Below are positions 50,636-60,520 of a stretch of DNA of 64,000 nt, in pieces; position 1 is the stretch's first letter; every line of letters starts with the position of its first letter. The notes beneath the pieces are model-generated. The model did not search any database. It worked only from the letters and a program-made list of their open reading frames with translations, and was not told the origin of the DNA. A program made the translations under genes and the position numbers. Where the stretch lies: contig CAMDWG010000003.1 of assembly GCA_945878375.1 (NCBI GenBank), forward strand, positions 1 to 64,000, given 5' to 3'. Source of the DNA: Roseomonas mucosa (GTDB lineage: Bacteria; Pseudomonadota; Alphaproteobacteria; Acetobacterales; Acetobacteraceae).

Positions 50636-51568
50636 TCAGGCGGGCTTCGCGGCCTCGGCGGCCGCTTCCGGCGGCGGCAGGGCGGGTGGGGATGGAGCGG
50701 CTTCCTCTGCCGCCGGCGGCACCTTCTCCCGCAGCAGGGAGATGACGCGTGCCAGCGTCTCGCGCATGTCGTGGCGCTTCACCACCATGTCGAGGATGCC
50801 GTGCTCCAGCAGGTATTCGGCGCGCTGGAAGCCTTCGGGCAGCTTTTCCCGCACCGTCTGCTCGATCACCCGCGCCCCGGCGAAGCCGATCAGCGCGCCG
50901 GGTTCCCCGATCTGGATGTCGCCGAGCATCGCGAAGCTGGCCGTCACGCCGCCGGTGGTCGGGTCGCACAGCACGACGATGAAGGGTAGCCCGGCTTCCT
51001 TGACCATGCGGGTCGCGATCACGGTGCGCGGCATCTGCATCAGGCTGACGGTGCCTTCCTGCATGCGCGCCCCGCCGGAGGCAGTGAAGACCACCAGCGG
51101 CGCGTCCTGCAGCACGGCGAGCTTGGCGGCGGTCACGATCGCCTCGCCCACGCCTGCGCCCATGGAGCCGCCCATGAAGGCGAATTCGAAGGCCGCGACC
51201 ACGGCCTTGCGGCCCTCGATCGTCCCTTGCGCGACGACGACGGCGTCGTCCATTGCGTTCTTGGTCTGCGCGTCCTTCAGCCGGTCGGCGTAGCGGCGCT
51301 GGTCGCGGAAGCGCAGCGGATCGGCCGGGGCCTTCGGCAGTTCGATGCGCGACCAGCCTTCATCCAGCGTCGCCTTGATTCGGGCCTGGCCGGACAGGCG
51401 CATGTGATGCCCGCAGCTGGTGCAGACATGCAGGTTCCGCTCCAGGTCGCGGTGAAACAGCATCTGCTCGCAGGACGGGCATTTGTGCCAGAGATTATCC
51501 GGCACGTCCCGCGGGACGCCGATCAGTCCCTTGATCTTGGGCAGCGCCCAATCGGTGATCCAGTTCAT
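50636..51568 (-). CDS. accD: Acetyl-CoA carboxylase carboxyltransferase subunit beta
   Basis: 310 residues. An N-terminal zinc ribbon (Cys30, Cys33, Cys49, Cys52: 'HKCPSCEQMLFH', 'HVCTSCGHHM') is followed by the carboxyltransferase domain with 'GSMGAGVGEAI', 'FTASGGARMQEG', 'LCDPTTGGVTASFAMLGDI' and 'GFAGARVIEQTV'. With AccA it transfers CO2 from biotin to acetyl-CoA, the first step of fatty acid synthesis. The C-terminal tail is Pro/Ala-rich. Located between trpA and folC as in many alphaproteobacteria. Confidence 0.96.
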   Translation of the reverse strand: MNWITDWALPKIKGLIGVPRDVPDNLWHKCPSCEQMLFHRDLERNLHVCTSCGHHMRLSGQARIKATLDEGWSRIELPKAPADPLRFRDQRRYADRLKDAQTKNAMDDAVVVAQGTIEGRKAVVAAFEFAFMGGSMGAGVGEAIVTAAKLAVLQDAPLVVFTASGGARMQEGTVSLMQMPRTVIATRMVKEAGLPFIVVLCDPTTGGVTASFAMLGDIQIGEPGALIGFAGARVIEQTVREKLPEGFQRAEYLLEHGILDMVVKRHDMRETLARVISLLREKVPPAAEEAAPSPPALPPPEAAAEAAKPA

Positions 51569-51673
51569 CGCGCGTTCCGAAGCTCTCGCCCCCCGACTAA
51601 GCGTGACGGGCTGGCGTATGCAAGGGGCGGCCCGGGGGCCGGTGCTGGCGCGGCGTTGTGCCGCGCCGTCCCG

Positions 51674-52507
51674 TCAGGCGGCCTGCCGGCGCGCGGCCCG
51701 GATGGCCTGGGCCAGGCCGCCGATCTGCGCCAGCACCTTCGGCGCCGTGTCCGCGGTCGCGCGGCCTTCGGCGTCGAGCGTCCCGGCCAGGGTATCGACC
51801 AGCGCGGTGCCGACCACCGCCCCATCGGCGACGGAAGCCGCGACCGCTGCCTGTTCGGGGGTGCGGATGCCGAAGCCGATGGCAACCGGCAGGTCGGTGT
51901 GGCGCTTGAGCGCCGCGATGGCCGGCGCGAGCGACCCGTAATCGGCGCTGCGCGTGCCGGTGATGCCGGTGATCGAGACGTAGTAGATGAAGCCGGTGGT
52001 GGCCCCGAGCACCTTGGGCAGACGCGCCTCATCCGTCGTCGGCGCGATCAGGCGGATCAGGTCCAGGCCCCGCGCGGTCGCATGCGGCTCGACCTCATCG
52101 GCTTCCTCGGGCGGGACGTCCACGATGATCAGCCCGTCGACGCCGGCCTCCGCCGCATCGGCGCAGAAGCGCTCCACGCCATAGGACAGTAGCGGGTTGT
52201 AGTAGCCCATCAGCACCACGGGCGTCTCGGCTTCCGTCTGGCGCAGTTCCCGCACCAGGTCGAGCACGCCGGGCACCGTCGCGCCGGCCTTCAGCGCCCG
52301 CTGCCCGGCACGCTGGATGGACGGGCCATCGGCCATCGGGTCGGTAAAGGCGACGCCGATCTCGATCACGTCCACGCCCGCCGCCGGCAGGCCCTTCAGG
52401 ATCGCGAGGGAGGTGTCGCGATCCGGGTCGAAGCCCATGAGGAAGGTGACGAGCCCGCCGCGGCCTTCGGCCTTCAGCTTGGCGAAGCGGGCAGCGATGC
52501 GGCTCAT
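51674..52507 (-). CDS. trpA: Tryptophan synthase alpha subunit
   Basis: A 277-residue TIM-barrel enzyme releasing indole from indole-3-glycerol phosphate. The catalytic Glu is in '[19 protein letters not shown]', which also carries the catalytic Asp. '[19 protein letters not shown]', '[14 protein letters not shown]' and '[14 protein letters not shown]' are the usual substrate loops. Length is normal. It lies 31 bases after trpB and probably shares its transcript. Confidence 0.96.
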   Translation of the reverse strand: MSRIAARFAKLKAEGRGGLVTFLMGFDPDRDTSLAILKGLPAAGVDVIEIGVAFTDPMADGPSIQRAGQRALKAGATVPGVLDLVRELRQTEAETPVVLMGYYNPLLSYGVERFCADAAEAGVDGLIIVDVPPEEADEVEPHATARGLDLIRLIAPTTDEARLPKVLGATTGFIYYVSITGITGTRSADYGSLAPAIAALKRHTDLPVAIGFGIRTPEQAAVAASVADGAVVGTALVDTLAGTLDAEGRATADTAPKVLAQIGGLAQAIRAARRQAA

Positions 52508-52538
52508 CGCGCGAACTCCTGGTCGGTGCGGGGCATGG

Positions 52539-53777
52539 TCAGATCTTCTCGCCCAGGTGGCGCGCCACGGTGAAGATGTCCTTGTCGCCGCGGCCGCAGA
52601 GATTCATCACGATGATCCGGTCCGCCTCCATCTCCGGCGCCATCTTCATCACATGCGCCAGCGCATGGGCGGGTTCCAGCGCGGGGATGATGCCTTCCAG
52701 CTTCGAGCAGAGCTGGAACGCCTCCAGCGCTTCCGTGTCCGTCGCGCCGACATATTGGACGCGGCCGAGTTCATGCAGCCAGGAATGCTCGGGGCCGACG
52801 CCGGGATAGTCGAGGCCGGCGGAGATGCTGTGCGCTTCCGTGATCTGGCCGTCGCCATCCTGCAGCAGATAGGTGCGGTTGCCATGCAGCACGCCCGGGC
52901 GGCCGCGCGACAGCGCCGCGGCGTGTTCGGGCGTATCCAGCCCGTGGCCCGCCGCCTCCACGCCCACCATCGCGACCTCGGCATCGTCCAGGAAGGGGTA
53001 GAACAGGCCCATGGCGTTGGACCCGCCGCCCACCGCGGCGACCAGCACATCCGGCAGGCGGCCCTCGGCGTCCTGCATCTGGGCCTTGGCCTCGGTGCCG
53101 ATCACGGATTGGAAGTCGCGCACCATCGCGGGGTAGGGGTGCGGGCCGGCGACAGTGCCGATGCAGTAGTAGGTGTCGTGGACATTCGCGACCCAGTCGC
53201 GAAGCCCTTCGTTCATCGCGTCCTTCAGCGTCGCGGCGCCCGAGGTCACGGGCCGCACCTCCGCCCCCAGCAGCTTCATGCGGAAGACGTTGGGCTGCTG
53301 CCGTTCGACATCGGTGGCGCCCATGTAGACGATGCAGGGCAGGTTCATCAGCGCACACGCCGTGGCGGTGGCGACGCCGTGCTGGCCTGCGCCGGTCTCG
53401 GCGATGATGCGGGTCTTGCCCATCTTCTTGGCCAGCATGATCTGGCCGAGCACCGCGTTGATCTTGTGCGCGCCGGTATGGTTTAGCTCGTCGCGCTTGA
53501 AATAGATTTTTGCGCCCTTCCCCGGCGCCGCCTTGGCGCGGAGGTGGGTGGTCAGGCGTTCCGCATACCACATCGGGCTGGGGCGGCCGACGTAATGGGT
53601 CAGCAGACGGCGCCATTCCGCCTGGAAGGCCGTGTCCGTCTTGGCGGCCTCATAGGCGCGCTCGACCTCGAGGATCAGCGGCATCAGCGTCTCGGCCACG
53701 AAGCGGCCGCCGAACTCGCCGAAGCGGCCACGGGCATCGGGGCCCTGGCGGAAGGAGTTGGGGAGGGGCTTGTTCAC
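52539..53777 (-). CDS. trpB: Tryptophan synthase beta subunit
   Basis: A 412-residue PLP enzyme that joins indole and serine to make tryptophan. The PLP lysine is Lys105 in '[15 protein letters not shown]'. The active-site Glu block '[16 protein letters not shown]' and the phosphate-binding '[16 protein letters not shown]' are intact. The N-terminus ('[20 protein letters not shown]') is complete, so ATG 53777 is the start. The trpF gene usually upstream in this group is absent. Instead there are 414 bases of repeat DNA and then hrpB. Confidence 0.97.
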   Translation of the reverse strand: MNKPLPNSFRQGPDARGRFGEFGGRFVAETLMPLILEVERAYEAAKTDTAFQAEWRRLLTHYVGRPSPMWYAERLTTHLRAKAAPGKGAKIYFKRDELNHTGAHKINAVLGQIMLAKKMGKTRIIAETGAGQHGVATATACALMNLPCIVYMGATDVERQQPNVFRMKLLGAEVRPVTSGAATLKDAMNEGLRDWVANVHDTYYCIGTVAGPHPYPAMVRDFQSVIGTEAKAQMQDAEGRLPDVLVAAVGGGSNAMGLFYPFLDDAEVAMVGVEAAGHGLDTPEHAAALSRGRPGVLHGNRTYLLQDGDGQITEAHSISAGLDYPGVGPEHSWLHELGRVQYVGATDTEALEAFQLCSKLEGIIPALEPAHALAHVMKMAPEMEADRIIVMNLCGRGDKDIFTVARHLGEKI

Positions 53778-53857
53778 GGTCGTTGTCCTGGTCTCCCTGG
53801 CGTCATAGCGCGGGAGCGTGGCGGGGTCACGCGGGGTGCGGTGCCGAGCGGCCGAGG

Positions 53858-54180
53858 TGGGGTGGGGAGGGGGCGCGAGGGAGCGCAGGCGATAGGCACG
53901 GTCGGTCGGGCCCCCTCCCGGCCCCGCTGCGCGAGGCCACCAGCCTTCGGCGCAGCGGCAGTACCGCTGCCCCCCGCCCAGGCGGGAGAGGGGGGGTGGC
54001 GCGCCCTGCTCCCTCTCCCGCGTAAGCGGGGGAGGGTTGGGGAGGGGGCGCGACGGAACGCCGGCTTATGGTCACGGTCGGTCGGGCCCCCACCCGCCTC
54101 GCTACGCGAGGCCACCCTCCCCCGCTTACGCGGGAGAGGGTCGGGGGGGGCGGCGCGCGACGGAACCTCGGCGACCGTGA
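53858..54180. repeat. GC-rich intergenic repeat cluster with internal duplication
   Basis: This 414-base gap upstream of trpB contains two diverged tandem units. Each starts CACGGTCGGTCGGGCCCCC (about 53899 and 54074) and continues to a CGCGAGGCCACC box. Between and after them lie CAGCCTTCGGCGCAGCGGC and CCCTCTCCCGCGTAAGCGGG elements shared with 27700-28035. No ORF is supported. The trpB promoter, if present, would be in 53778-53857. Confidence 0.7.
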
Positions 54181-54191
54181 TCGCGCCGCCC

Positions 54192-56657
54192 CTACCGGCC
54201 CCACGGCTCGCGCCAGGGTTCCTCCGGCCAGTCATGCCGGGGGTAGCGGCCGCGCATCTCCTTGCGGACATCCTTCCACGACCCGCGCCAGAAGCCGGCC
54301 AAGTCCCCGGTGACCGCCACCGGCCGCCCGGCGGGGGACAGCAGCGCCACCTGCAAGGGCACCCGCCCCCCAGCCAGCGGTGGCAGCCCGTCCAGCCCGT
54401 AAAGGTGCTGCGCGCGGGCCTCCAGCGTCGGGGTTTCCCGGTCGTAGTCGATGGCGGCGGACCGCCCGCCCGGCAGCTCCACCCGGGCGGGGAGCGCCGC
54501 ATCCAGCCGCTTCTGCATCTCCCAGGGCAGCATCCCGCGCAGGGCGGCCAGCAGGTCGAGCCCCTTCGCCTCGGACAGTTTCGTGCGGCCATGCAGATGC
54601 GGGGCGAGCCATTCCGCCGCCGTCGCGGCCAGGGTCGCATCGGACAGGTCGGGCCAGGCCTCCCCCTCTGTCGCGCGCAGCAGGGCGATGCGGGCGCGGA
54701 CCTGCTTGGCGGCCTCGGTCCAGTCCAGGTCGCGCAGCCCCCTCTCCGCCACCGCCCGCGCCAGGGCGGCGGCGACGGTGGCTGGGTCGGGGGCGGGCAG
54801 CACCTGTTCCTCCAGCACCAGCGGGCCGAACAGGCGGCGGCGGCGGGCGAGCACGGCGCCCGCGCGGGGGTCGAAGGCCGCCGTGTCGTCCCACCGCAGC
54901 CGTTCGGGGAAGCGGCTTTCCAGCGTGGCCAGGTCGAGCGGCGCGGCCATGCGGATGCGCGTCTCGGTGCCCGACAATTCCAGGTCGGCGACGGCCAGCA
55001 GCGGCGCCTTGCCGAGCGGGTCGGTCGCCGCCAGCCGCGCGCCCTGACCCCCCGCGAGGCGGAAGGCGCCGTCCATGCTGCCGCGCCGGGCCGCGATCCG
55101 GTCGGGGAAGCCGGCCGCCAGCAGCGGCCCGGCCTCCCCGCCCGGCAGGGCGTTGCCGTGCAGCTTCAGCCGCCGCCGGTGCAGCGTGGCGGCGCGGCGG
55201 ATGCGCTGGATGGTGGCGCGGTCGGCGTTGGGGTGGTCGCCGCCATGCAGCAATTCCAGCCGCAGATTGATGTCGCTCGGCGTCTCCCGCCCGCGGATGG
55301 GGTCGCGTTCCTCCAGCAGCGCGGCGAGGTCGGCGGCCAGCGCCTTCTCCCCCTCATCCGTCGCGGCCAGCAGCATGCGCGCCAGCCGCGGATGCGTGCC
55401 CATCCGCGCCATGGCGCGGCCCATCGCGGTGATCCGCCCTTCGGCGTCCAGCGCATCCAGCTCTCGCAGCAGGGCCCGGCCGGCGGCGAGCGTGCCGGCG
55501 GGCGGCGGGTCGAGGAAGGCGAGATCCCCCGGCGCCGCGCCCCAGGCCGCGAGGTCGAGCGCGAGGCCCGACAACTCGGCTTCCAGGATCTCCGGCCGGT
55601 CCGCTGGGGGCAGGCCGCGATGCAGCGCCTCCGTCCAGAGCCGTATGGCGACCCCCGGCGCGGTGCGGCCGGCGCGGCCGGCGCGCTGTTCGGCCGCCGC
55701 CTTGCTGATCCTGACCGTCACCAGCCGCGCTAGGCCGGAGGCCGGGTCCAGCCGCGGGGTCCGGCGGAAGCCGCCATCCACCACAATCCGCACCCCTGGC
55801 ACGGTCAGCGACGTCTCCGCGATCGAGGTCGCCAGCACCACCTTGCGCCGCCCATCAGGCAGCGGGTTCAGCGCGCGGTCCTGTTCGGCCGGCGGCAATT
55901 CGCCATGGAGCGGCACGACCTCGGCGGCCAAGCCGCCCAGGCGTTCCGCGGTGCGGCGGATCTCCCCCCAGCCGGGCAGGAAGGCCAGCAGGTCGCCCGG
56001 GTGCTGGGACAGCGCCGCGCGGATGGTGTTGGCCATCGCTTCCGGCAGGTCGCGCGGATCGGCGAGTTCGCGGGCGCGATGCTCCACCGCGACGGGGAAG
56101 GCGCGGCCCAGGCTCTCGACGACCGGCGCATCCCCCAGCACGGCGGCGAAGCGCGCGATATCGAGGGTGGCGGACATCGCCAGCAGCCGCAGCTCCGGCC
56201 GCAGCGCCCGCTGGAGGTCGAGGCAGAGCGCGAGCGCCAGATCGGTGTCCAGGTTGCGCTCATGCGCCTCGTCGAACAGGACGGCGGCGACGCCGTCGAG
56301 GCCGGGGTCGGATTGCAGCCGGCGCACCAGCAGCCCTTCCGTCACCACCTCGATGCGGGTGCGGTCGGAAAAGGCGCGGTCGAGGCGGGTGGCCAGCCCG
56401 ATGGTGCCGCCCGGTGCGTCTTCGCCGATCAGGGTGGCCATGCGTCGGGCGGCGGCGCGGGCCGCGACGCGACGGGGCTCCAGCACCAGGATCCGCCCGG
56501 ATTGCGCCCAGGGCTGGTCCATCAGCGCGAGCGGGACGAGCGTGGTCTTGCCCGCGCCGGGGGGCGCGACGAGCACGGCATTCGGCCCTGCCGCCAGCGC
56601 ATCGGCCAGGCGCGGCAGGGCTTCGGTGACGGGAAGGTCGGGCAGCGGCGGGATCAC
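54192..56657 (-). CDS. hrpB: ATP-dependent helicase HrpB
   Basis: A DEAH-box RNA helicase of about 821 residues. Walker A '[15 protein letters not shown]', '[16 protein letters not shown]', motif II '[16 protein letters not shown]', motif III 'LLAMSATLD', motif V '[21 protein letters not shown]' (split) and motif VI '[12 protein letters not shown]' are all present. The C-terminal HrpB-specific domain ends in '[20 protein letters not shown]'. No ATG is close. The likely start is GTG 56657 ('GTG ATC CCG'). The frame open to 57641 is a shadow of fhs. It is divergent from fhs, 153 bases apart. Confidence 0.93.
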   Translation of the reverse strand: MIPPLPDLPVTEALPRLADALAAGPNAVLVAPPGAGKTTLVPLALMDQPWAQSGRILVLEPRRVAARAAARRMATLIGEDAPGGTIGLATRLDRAFSDRTRIEVVTEGLLVRRLQSDPGLDGVAAVLFDEAHERNLDTDLALALCLDLQRALRPELRLLAMSATLDIARFAAVLGDAPVVESLGRAFPVAVEHRARELADPRDLPEAMANTIRAALSQHPGDLLAFLPGWGEIRRTAERLGGLAAEVVPLHGELPPAEQDRALNPLPDGRRKVVLATSIAETSLTVPGVRIVVDGGFRRTPRLDPASGLARLVTVRISKAAAEQRAGRAGRTAPGVAIRLWTEALHRGLPPADRPEILEAELSGLALDLAAWGAAPGDLAFLDPPPAGTLAAGRALLRELDALDAEGRITAMGRAMARMGTHPRLARMLLAATDEGEKALAADLAALLEERDPIRGRETPSDINLRLELLHGGDHPNADRATIQRIRRAATLHRRRLKLHGNALPGGEAGPLLAAGFPDRIAARRGSMDGAFRLAGGQGARLAATDPLGKAPLLAVADLELSGTETRIRMAAPLDLATLESRFPERLRWDDTAAFDPRAGAVLARRRRLFGPLVLEEQVLPAPDPATVAAALARAVAERGLRDLDWTEAAKQVRARIALLRATEGEAWPDLSDATLAATAAEWLAPHLHGRTKLSEAKGLDLLAALRGMLPWEMQKRLDAALPARVELPGGRSAAIDYDRETPTLEARAQHLYGLDGLPPLAGGRVPLQVALLSPAGRPVAVTGDLAGFWRGSWKDVRKEMRGRYPRHDWPEEPWREPWGR

Positions 56658-56810
56658 GCCGCTGCCATAGAGCAGTTTCAGGAAGGGCGCGAAGGCCTGG
56701 GACCGGCGATCAACCAGCCGGCTGCATCGCCCGCTTGTCGCCGGGCCTCGCCCCGGATAAGCGGCCCATCCGGGGCTAGGCCCCAGAACGAGATGGTGGA
56801 GACGCGGACC

Positions 56811-58481
56811 ATGCCGACAGACCTCGAGATCGCGCGCGCCGCGACGCTTCGCCCCATCGCCGAGATCGCCGCCCGCGCCGGCATCCCGGCCGAGGCGCTG
56901 GAGCCCTTCGGCAAGTACAAGGCCAAGCTGTCCCCCGATTTCGTGGCGGAGGCGGCCGCGCGCCCGGCCGGCAAGCTGGTGCTGGTGACGGGCATCAACC
57001 CGACCCCGGCCGGGGAAGGCAAGACCACCACCACCATCGGCCTGGGCGATGCGCTGAACGCGCTCGGCACCCGCACGATGATCGCGCTGCGCGAACCCTC
57101 CCTCGGCCCCTGCTTCGGCGTGAAGGGTGGGGCCACCGGCGGCGGCTACGCGCAGGTGCTGCCGATGGAGGACATCAACCTCCACTTCACCGGCGATTTC
57201 CACGCCATCACCAGCGCCAACAACCTGCTGTCGGCGATGATCGACAACCACCTGTATTGGGGCAATGAGCTCGGGCTGGATCCGCGCCGCATTTCCTGGC
57301 GGCGGGCGATGGACATGAACGACCGCAACCTGCGCGATTGCGTCGTGGGCCTCGGCGGCGCCTCCCAGGGCGTGGTGCGGGAAGACGGCTTCGACATCAC
57401 CGTGGCATCGGAAGTGATGGCGGTGTTCTGCCTGTCGCGGGATGTATCCGAATTGCAGGACCGCCTGGGCCGCATGATCATCGGCCGCCGGCGCGACGGA
57501 AGTGCGGTGACGGCGCGCGACATCAAGGCCGATGGCGCGATGACCGTGCTGCTGAAGGAAGCGCTGTCGCCGAACCTGGTGCAGACGATCGAGGGCTCGC
57601 CCGCCCTGGTGCATGGCGGACCCTTCGCCAACATCGCGCATGGCTGCAACAGCGTGGTGGCCACGCGGCTCGCCCTAGGCCTCGCGGATGTGGTGGTGAC
57701 GGAAGCGGGCTTCGGTGCCGATCTGGGCGCGGAGAAGTTCCTCGACATCAAGTGCCGCCAGGCGGGGCTGGAGCCCGGCGCCTGCGTGATCGTCGCGACC
57801 GTGCGCGCGCTGAAGATGCATGGCGGCGTCGCCAAGGCCGATCTGGGGCGTGAGGACGTCGCTGCCGTCGCGCGCGGGACAGCGAACCTGGAACGGCATG
57901 TCGAGAACTGCCGAAAGTTTGGCCTGCCGGTGGTGGTGGCGCTGAACAAGTTCACCTCCGACACCCCGGCCGAGATCGCGGCCGTGCAGGCGGCGATGGA
58001 GCGAGTGGGGACGGAGGCCATCCTCTGCACCCATTGGGGCGATGGCGCGGCCGGCGCGCGGGACCTGGCGCGGGCGGTGAAGGCGCGGCTGGAGGGCGGG
58101 GCGGGGCGTTTCGCGCCGCTCTATCCGGATGCGATGCCGCTGGCGGAGAAGCTGCGGACCATCGCGCGGGAGGTCTATCGCGCCGCCGATGTGTCGATCC
58201 CCGCGCCTGCGGCGCAGAAGCTGGCGCGCTGGGAACAGGAAGGCTTCGGCCACCTGCCGGTCTGCGTCGCCAAGACGCAATATTCCTTCACCGCCGATCC
58301 GACGCAGCTGGGCGCGCCGAGCGGCCATGTGCTGCCGCTGCGGGATGTGCGGCTGTCGGCCGGCGCCGGCTTCGTCGTGGCGATCTGCGGGGAGATCATG
58401 ACGATGCCCGGCCTGCCCCGCCGCCCGGCGGCGGAGACGATCACGTTGGACGCCCAGGGCAGGATCGAGGGCCTGTTCTGA
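56811..58481 (+). CDS. fhs: Formate--tetrahydrofolate ligase
   Basis: A 556-residue enzyme that makes 10-formyl-THF from formate, THF and ATP, feeding one-carbon metabolism. The ATP-binding '[17 protein letters not shown]', '[22 protein letters not shown]', '[15 protein letters not shown]' and '[14 protein letters not shown]' blocks are fully conserved. The start is ATG 56811 ('[10 protein letters not shown]'). ATG 56793 is 18 bases upstream in frame but less likely by family length. It is divergent from hrpB. Confidence 0.97.
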   Translation: MPTDLEIARAATLRPIAEIAARAGIPAEALEPFGKYKAKLSPDFVAEAAARPAGKLVLVTGINPTPAGEGKTTTTIGLGDALNALGTRTMIALREPSLGPCFGVKGGATGGGYAQVLPMEDINLHFTGDFHAITSANNLLSAMIDNHLYWGNELGLDPRRISWRRAMDMNDRNLRDCVVGLGGASQGVVREDGFDITVASEVMAVFCLSRDVSELQDRLGRMIIGRRRDGSAVTARDIKADGAMTVLLKEALSPNLVQTIEGSPALVHGGPFANIAHGCNSVVATRLALGLADVVVTEAGFGADLGAEKFLDIKCRQAGLEPGACVIVATVRALKMHGGVAKADLGREDVAAVARGTANLERHVENCRKFGLPVVVALNKFTSDTPAEIAAVQAAMERVGTEAILCTHWGDGAAGARDLARAVKARLEGGAGRFAPLYPDAMPLAEKLRTIAREVYRAADVSIPAPAAQKLARWEQEGFGHLPVCVAKTQYSFTADPTQLGAPSGHVLPLRDVRLSAGAGFVVAICGEIMTMPGLPRRPAAETITLDAQGRIEGLF

Positions 58482-58500
58482 TCGCTGGCCTGTCGGGGGA

Positions 58501-58710
58501 TCAGGGGCAATTGGCGCCGCGGGCGTAGGCCAGGGCCAGGTTCACCGCGGCGACCCCCGCGAAAGTCGCTGCATCGGGACCGGTCCTCTGGTTCTGTGAT
58601 CCGACTTTAAGTTGCGTGCCGCGCGGCTCCGATGCCGGGCACCATCCAGGCTTGGCCGGGGCGCAGCCAGCGGCGCCCAGGATCAGCAGAAGTGCAAAAG
58701 AGTGGCGCAT
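58501..58710 (-). CDS. Small putative lipoprotein
   Basis: 69 residues. 'MRHSFALLLILGAAGC' gives a signal peptide with the lipobox Cys at position 16, so the protein is probably lipid-anchored. The remainder has a Cys near 24 and a terminal 'ARGANC', giving two Cys that could form a disulfide. A short hydrophobic stretch, 'FAGVAAVNLALAYA', lies near the end. The start was chosen at ATG 58710 because of the signal peptide. The longer open frame to 58920 is unsupported. No family recognised. Confidence 0.55.
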   Translation of the reverse strand: MRHSFALLLILGAAGCAPAKPGWCPASEPRGTQLKVGSQNQRTGPDAATFAGVAAVNLALAYARGANCP

Positions 58711-58804
58711 GGATGCCGGGCCTTCTATGCGCCAGCGAGCGAACCACAAGGCAACAAAACCCGATATCGCAACGATGTCTTGGCACTGAAGGCCGCCGCG
58801 CGGA

Positions 58805-59143
58805 CTAAACCCCGCGCAGTGTCTTCCGCCGCTTGGCCCGGGCCCCCTCCGGCGCCCATGCGGGCGGGCCATCCAGAAGGCGCAGCAGCGACTCTGGTAC
58901 ATCTTCGGAGAGCGTCGCACCGTAGAGCCGCCCGAGTTCGCGCTTTAGCCAATGGTCGAAAGCCGCGGCGCCGGGCTCGGCGGGCATGCAGATAGGGTCA
59001 TGCGCCGCCCATCGGGGCGGCGCACCCTCGGGGCGGAGTTGGGCGCTCATGGGCGCAGCAGCGTCCGGCGGGGTCACAGGTTCCCCCATCCGCAGCCCGC
59101 GCGCAGCTTTCGCCGGAAGCCGTGGCAGCGCAGCCGCAGGCAT
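58805..59143 (-). CDS. NepR-like anti-sigma factor (tentative)
   Basis: 112 residues. The C-terminal half has 'FDHWLKRELGRLYGATLSED' continuing 'VPESLLRLLDG'. This resembles the alphaproteobacterial NepR core (pattern L-x-x-x-Y-x-x-x-x-x-E-x-V-P-x-x-x-x-x-L-L). NepR binds and holds ECF sigma factor EcfG until phosphorylated PhyR releases it. A Pro/Ala-rich N-terminus precedes the core. No phyR, ecfG or histidine kinase gene is adjacent, which weakens the call. Start ATG 59143 has GGGGGCGGA upstream. An alternative start at 59089 is possible. Confidence 0.4.
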   Translation of the reverse strand: MPAAALPRLPAKAARGLRMGEPVTPPDAAAPMSAQLRPEGAPPRWAAHDPICMPAEPGAAAFDHWLKRELGRLYGATLSEDVPESLLRLLDGPPAWAPEGARAKRRKTLRGV

Positions 59144-59289
59144 CGTTCCGCCCCCATGCAGCCTGGGGCCTGTCGCCTGCGGCGCGGGGCCGATGTTGCG
59201 CGGCGCGAGCCGCCCGAGCAGATTGCGCCGCCGGTCGTCACGCCCGCAGGCGATGGACCGGCACCCGAGGTTTCGTGGAGTTGTCCCGC

Positions 59290-60507
59290 ATGGCGCAGGC
59301 GCCGGTTGACGAGATTCTGCGCGACGGCGCGGCGCGCCATGCGCGCGGCGATCTGGATGGCGCCGCGCGGCTCTACCGCAAGGTGCTGGCGCAAAAACCC
59401 GGTGAGGCGAATGCGCTCAACCTGCTCTCCGTCATCGCGCGCCAGCGCGGCGACCTGCCGCGTGCGCTGGACTTGTCGCGCCAGGCGGTCATTGCGCGGC
59501 CGGACAGCCCGGTCTTCCTCGCCAATCACGGCGCCGCGCTGGCGGAGGCGGGCAGGCTGCCAGACGCGGTGCGCGCGCTGGCCGCCGCGCTGTCGAGGCG
59601 GCCGGATGATGTCACCACGCTCCGCAACCTCGGACAGGCCCTGACCGCGCTCGGCGATCCGGCCGGCGCGGTCGCGCCGCTCCGCCGTGCCGTGGAACTC
59701 GCCCCCGCCGCGCCCGAAGCCTGGCTGGCGCTGGCCCATGCGCTGCGGGAGGCGGGCGCGGATGGCGCCGCGGACGCCGCGCGGCAGGTGATCGCCATCG
59801 CGGATGTCCCCGCGCCGCTGGCCGAGCAGGCGCGCTTCCTGCTCGCGGCGCTGGGCGAGGAGACCGCGCCCGACCGCGCGCCGGCGGCCTATGTGAAGGA
59901 GCTGTTCGACCTCTACGCGCCGCGCTTCGACGACGACCTGCAAGGGCGGCTGGGCTACCGCACGCCCGCGCTTGTGGCGGCGCTGCTGCAAGCGGCCGGC
60001 GTGGTGCCGGATGGCTCGCGCCGCGTGCTCGACCTCGGCTGCGGCACGGGCCTGTCAGGGGTGGCGCTGAAGCCCTTCGCGAAGCGCATGACCGGGCTCG
60101 ACCTCGCACCCCGCATGCTGGCGGAAGCGGCGAAGCGCGGCATCTACGACACGCTGGAGGAAGCGGATCTGCTGGCCTGGCTGCCCCGCCAGGCGGGGCG
60201 GTTTGACCTGGTGGCGGCGGCGGATGTGCTGAACTACCTGGGCGATCTCGGCCCCGCGCTGCGCGGCATCGCGGGCGCGCTGGCGCCGGGCGGCATCGCC
60301 GCCTTCAGCATCGAGGCGGAGCCGGGCGCGCCCTTCGCGCTCGGCCCCGGCCTGCGCTACCGGCACGATCCCGCGCATGTCGCGATGTTGGCGGAGGCCG
60401 CCGGCCTCGTCCCGCTCGCGCGGGAGGAGACGGTGCTGCGCGAGGAAAAGGGCGCGCCCGTGCCCGGCGTGCTCTTCGCGCTGCGCCGCGCCGCCGCTTC
60501 GGCCTGA
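59290..60507 (+). CDS. TPR-repeat SAM-dependent methyltransferase
   Basis: 405 residues. About five TPR-like helical repeats (1-185) are followed by a class I methyltransferase. The junction sequence 'YVKELFDLYAPRFDDDL' (201-217) is typical of the COG4976 TPR-methyltransferases. SAM motif I is 'VLDLGCGTGLSG' (246-257), with 'GLDLAPRMLAEAAKRG' and 'AADVLNYLGDL' as later motifs. The substrate is unknown. It converges with the flhG gene 14 bases away, so a link to flagellar protein methylation is conceivable but not shown. Start ATG 59290 has GGAG 11 bases upstream. Confidence 0.88.
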   Translation: MAQAPVDEILRDGAARHARGDLDGAARLYRKVLAQKPGEANALNLLSVIARQRGDLPRALDLSRQAVIARPDSPVFLANHGAALAEAGRLPDAVRALAAALSRRPDDVTTLRNLGQALTALGDPAGAVAPLRRAVELAPAAPEAWLALAHALREAGADGAADAARQVIAIADVPAPLAEQARFLLAALGEETAPDRAPAAYVKELFDLYAPRFDDDLQGRLGYRTPALVAALLQAAGVVPDGSRRVLDLGCGTGLSGVALKPFAKRMTGLDLAPRMLAEAAKRGIYDTLEEADLLAWLPRQAGRFDLVAAADVLNYLGDLGPALRGIAGALAPGGIAAFSIEAEPGAPFALGPGLRYRHDPAHVAMLAEAAGLVPLAREETVLREEKGAPVPGVLFALRRAAASA

Positions 60508-60520
60508 CGCGTTTCAGCAG

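Noticed and set aside
56658-57641. N-terminal extension of hrpB to 57641
   Set aside because: The sequence is antisense to fhs and lacks helicase features. Conserved HrpB sequence begins near GTG 56657.
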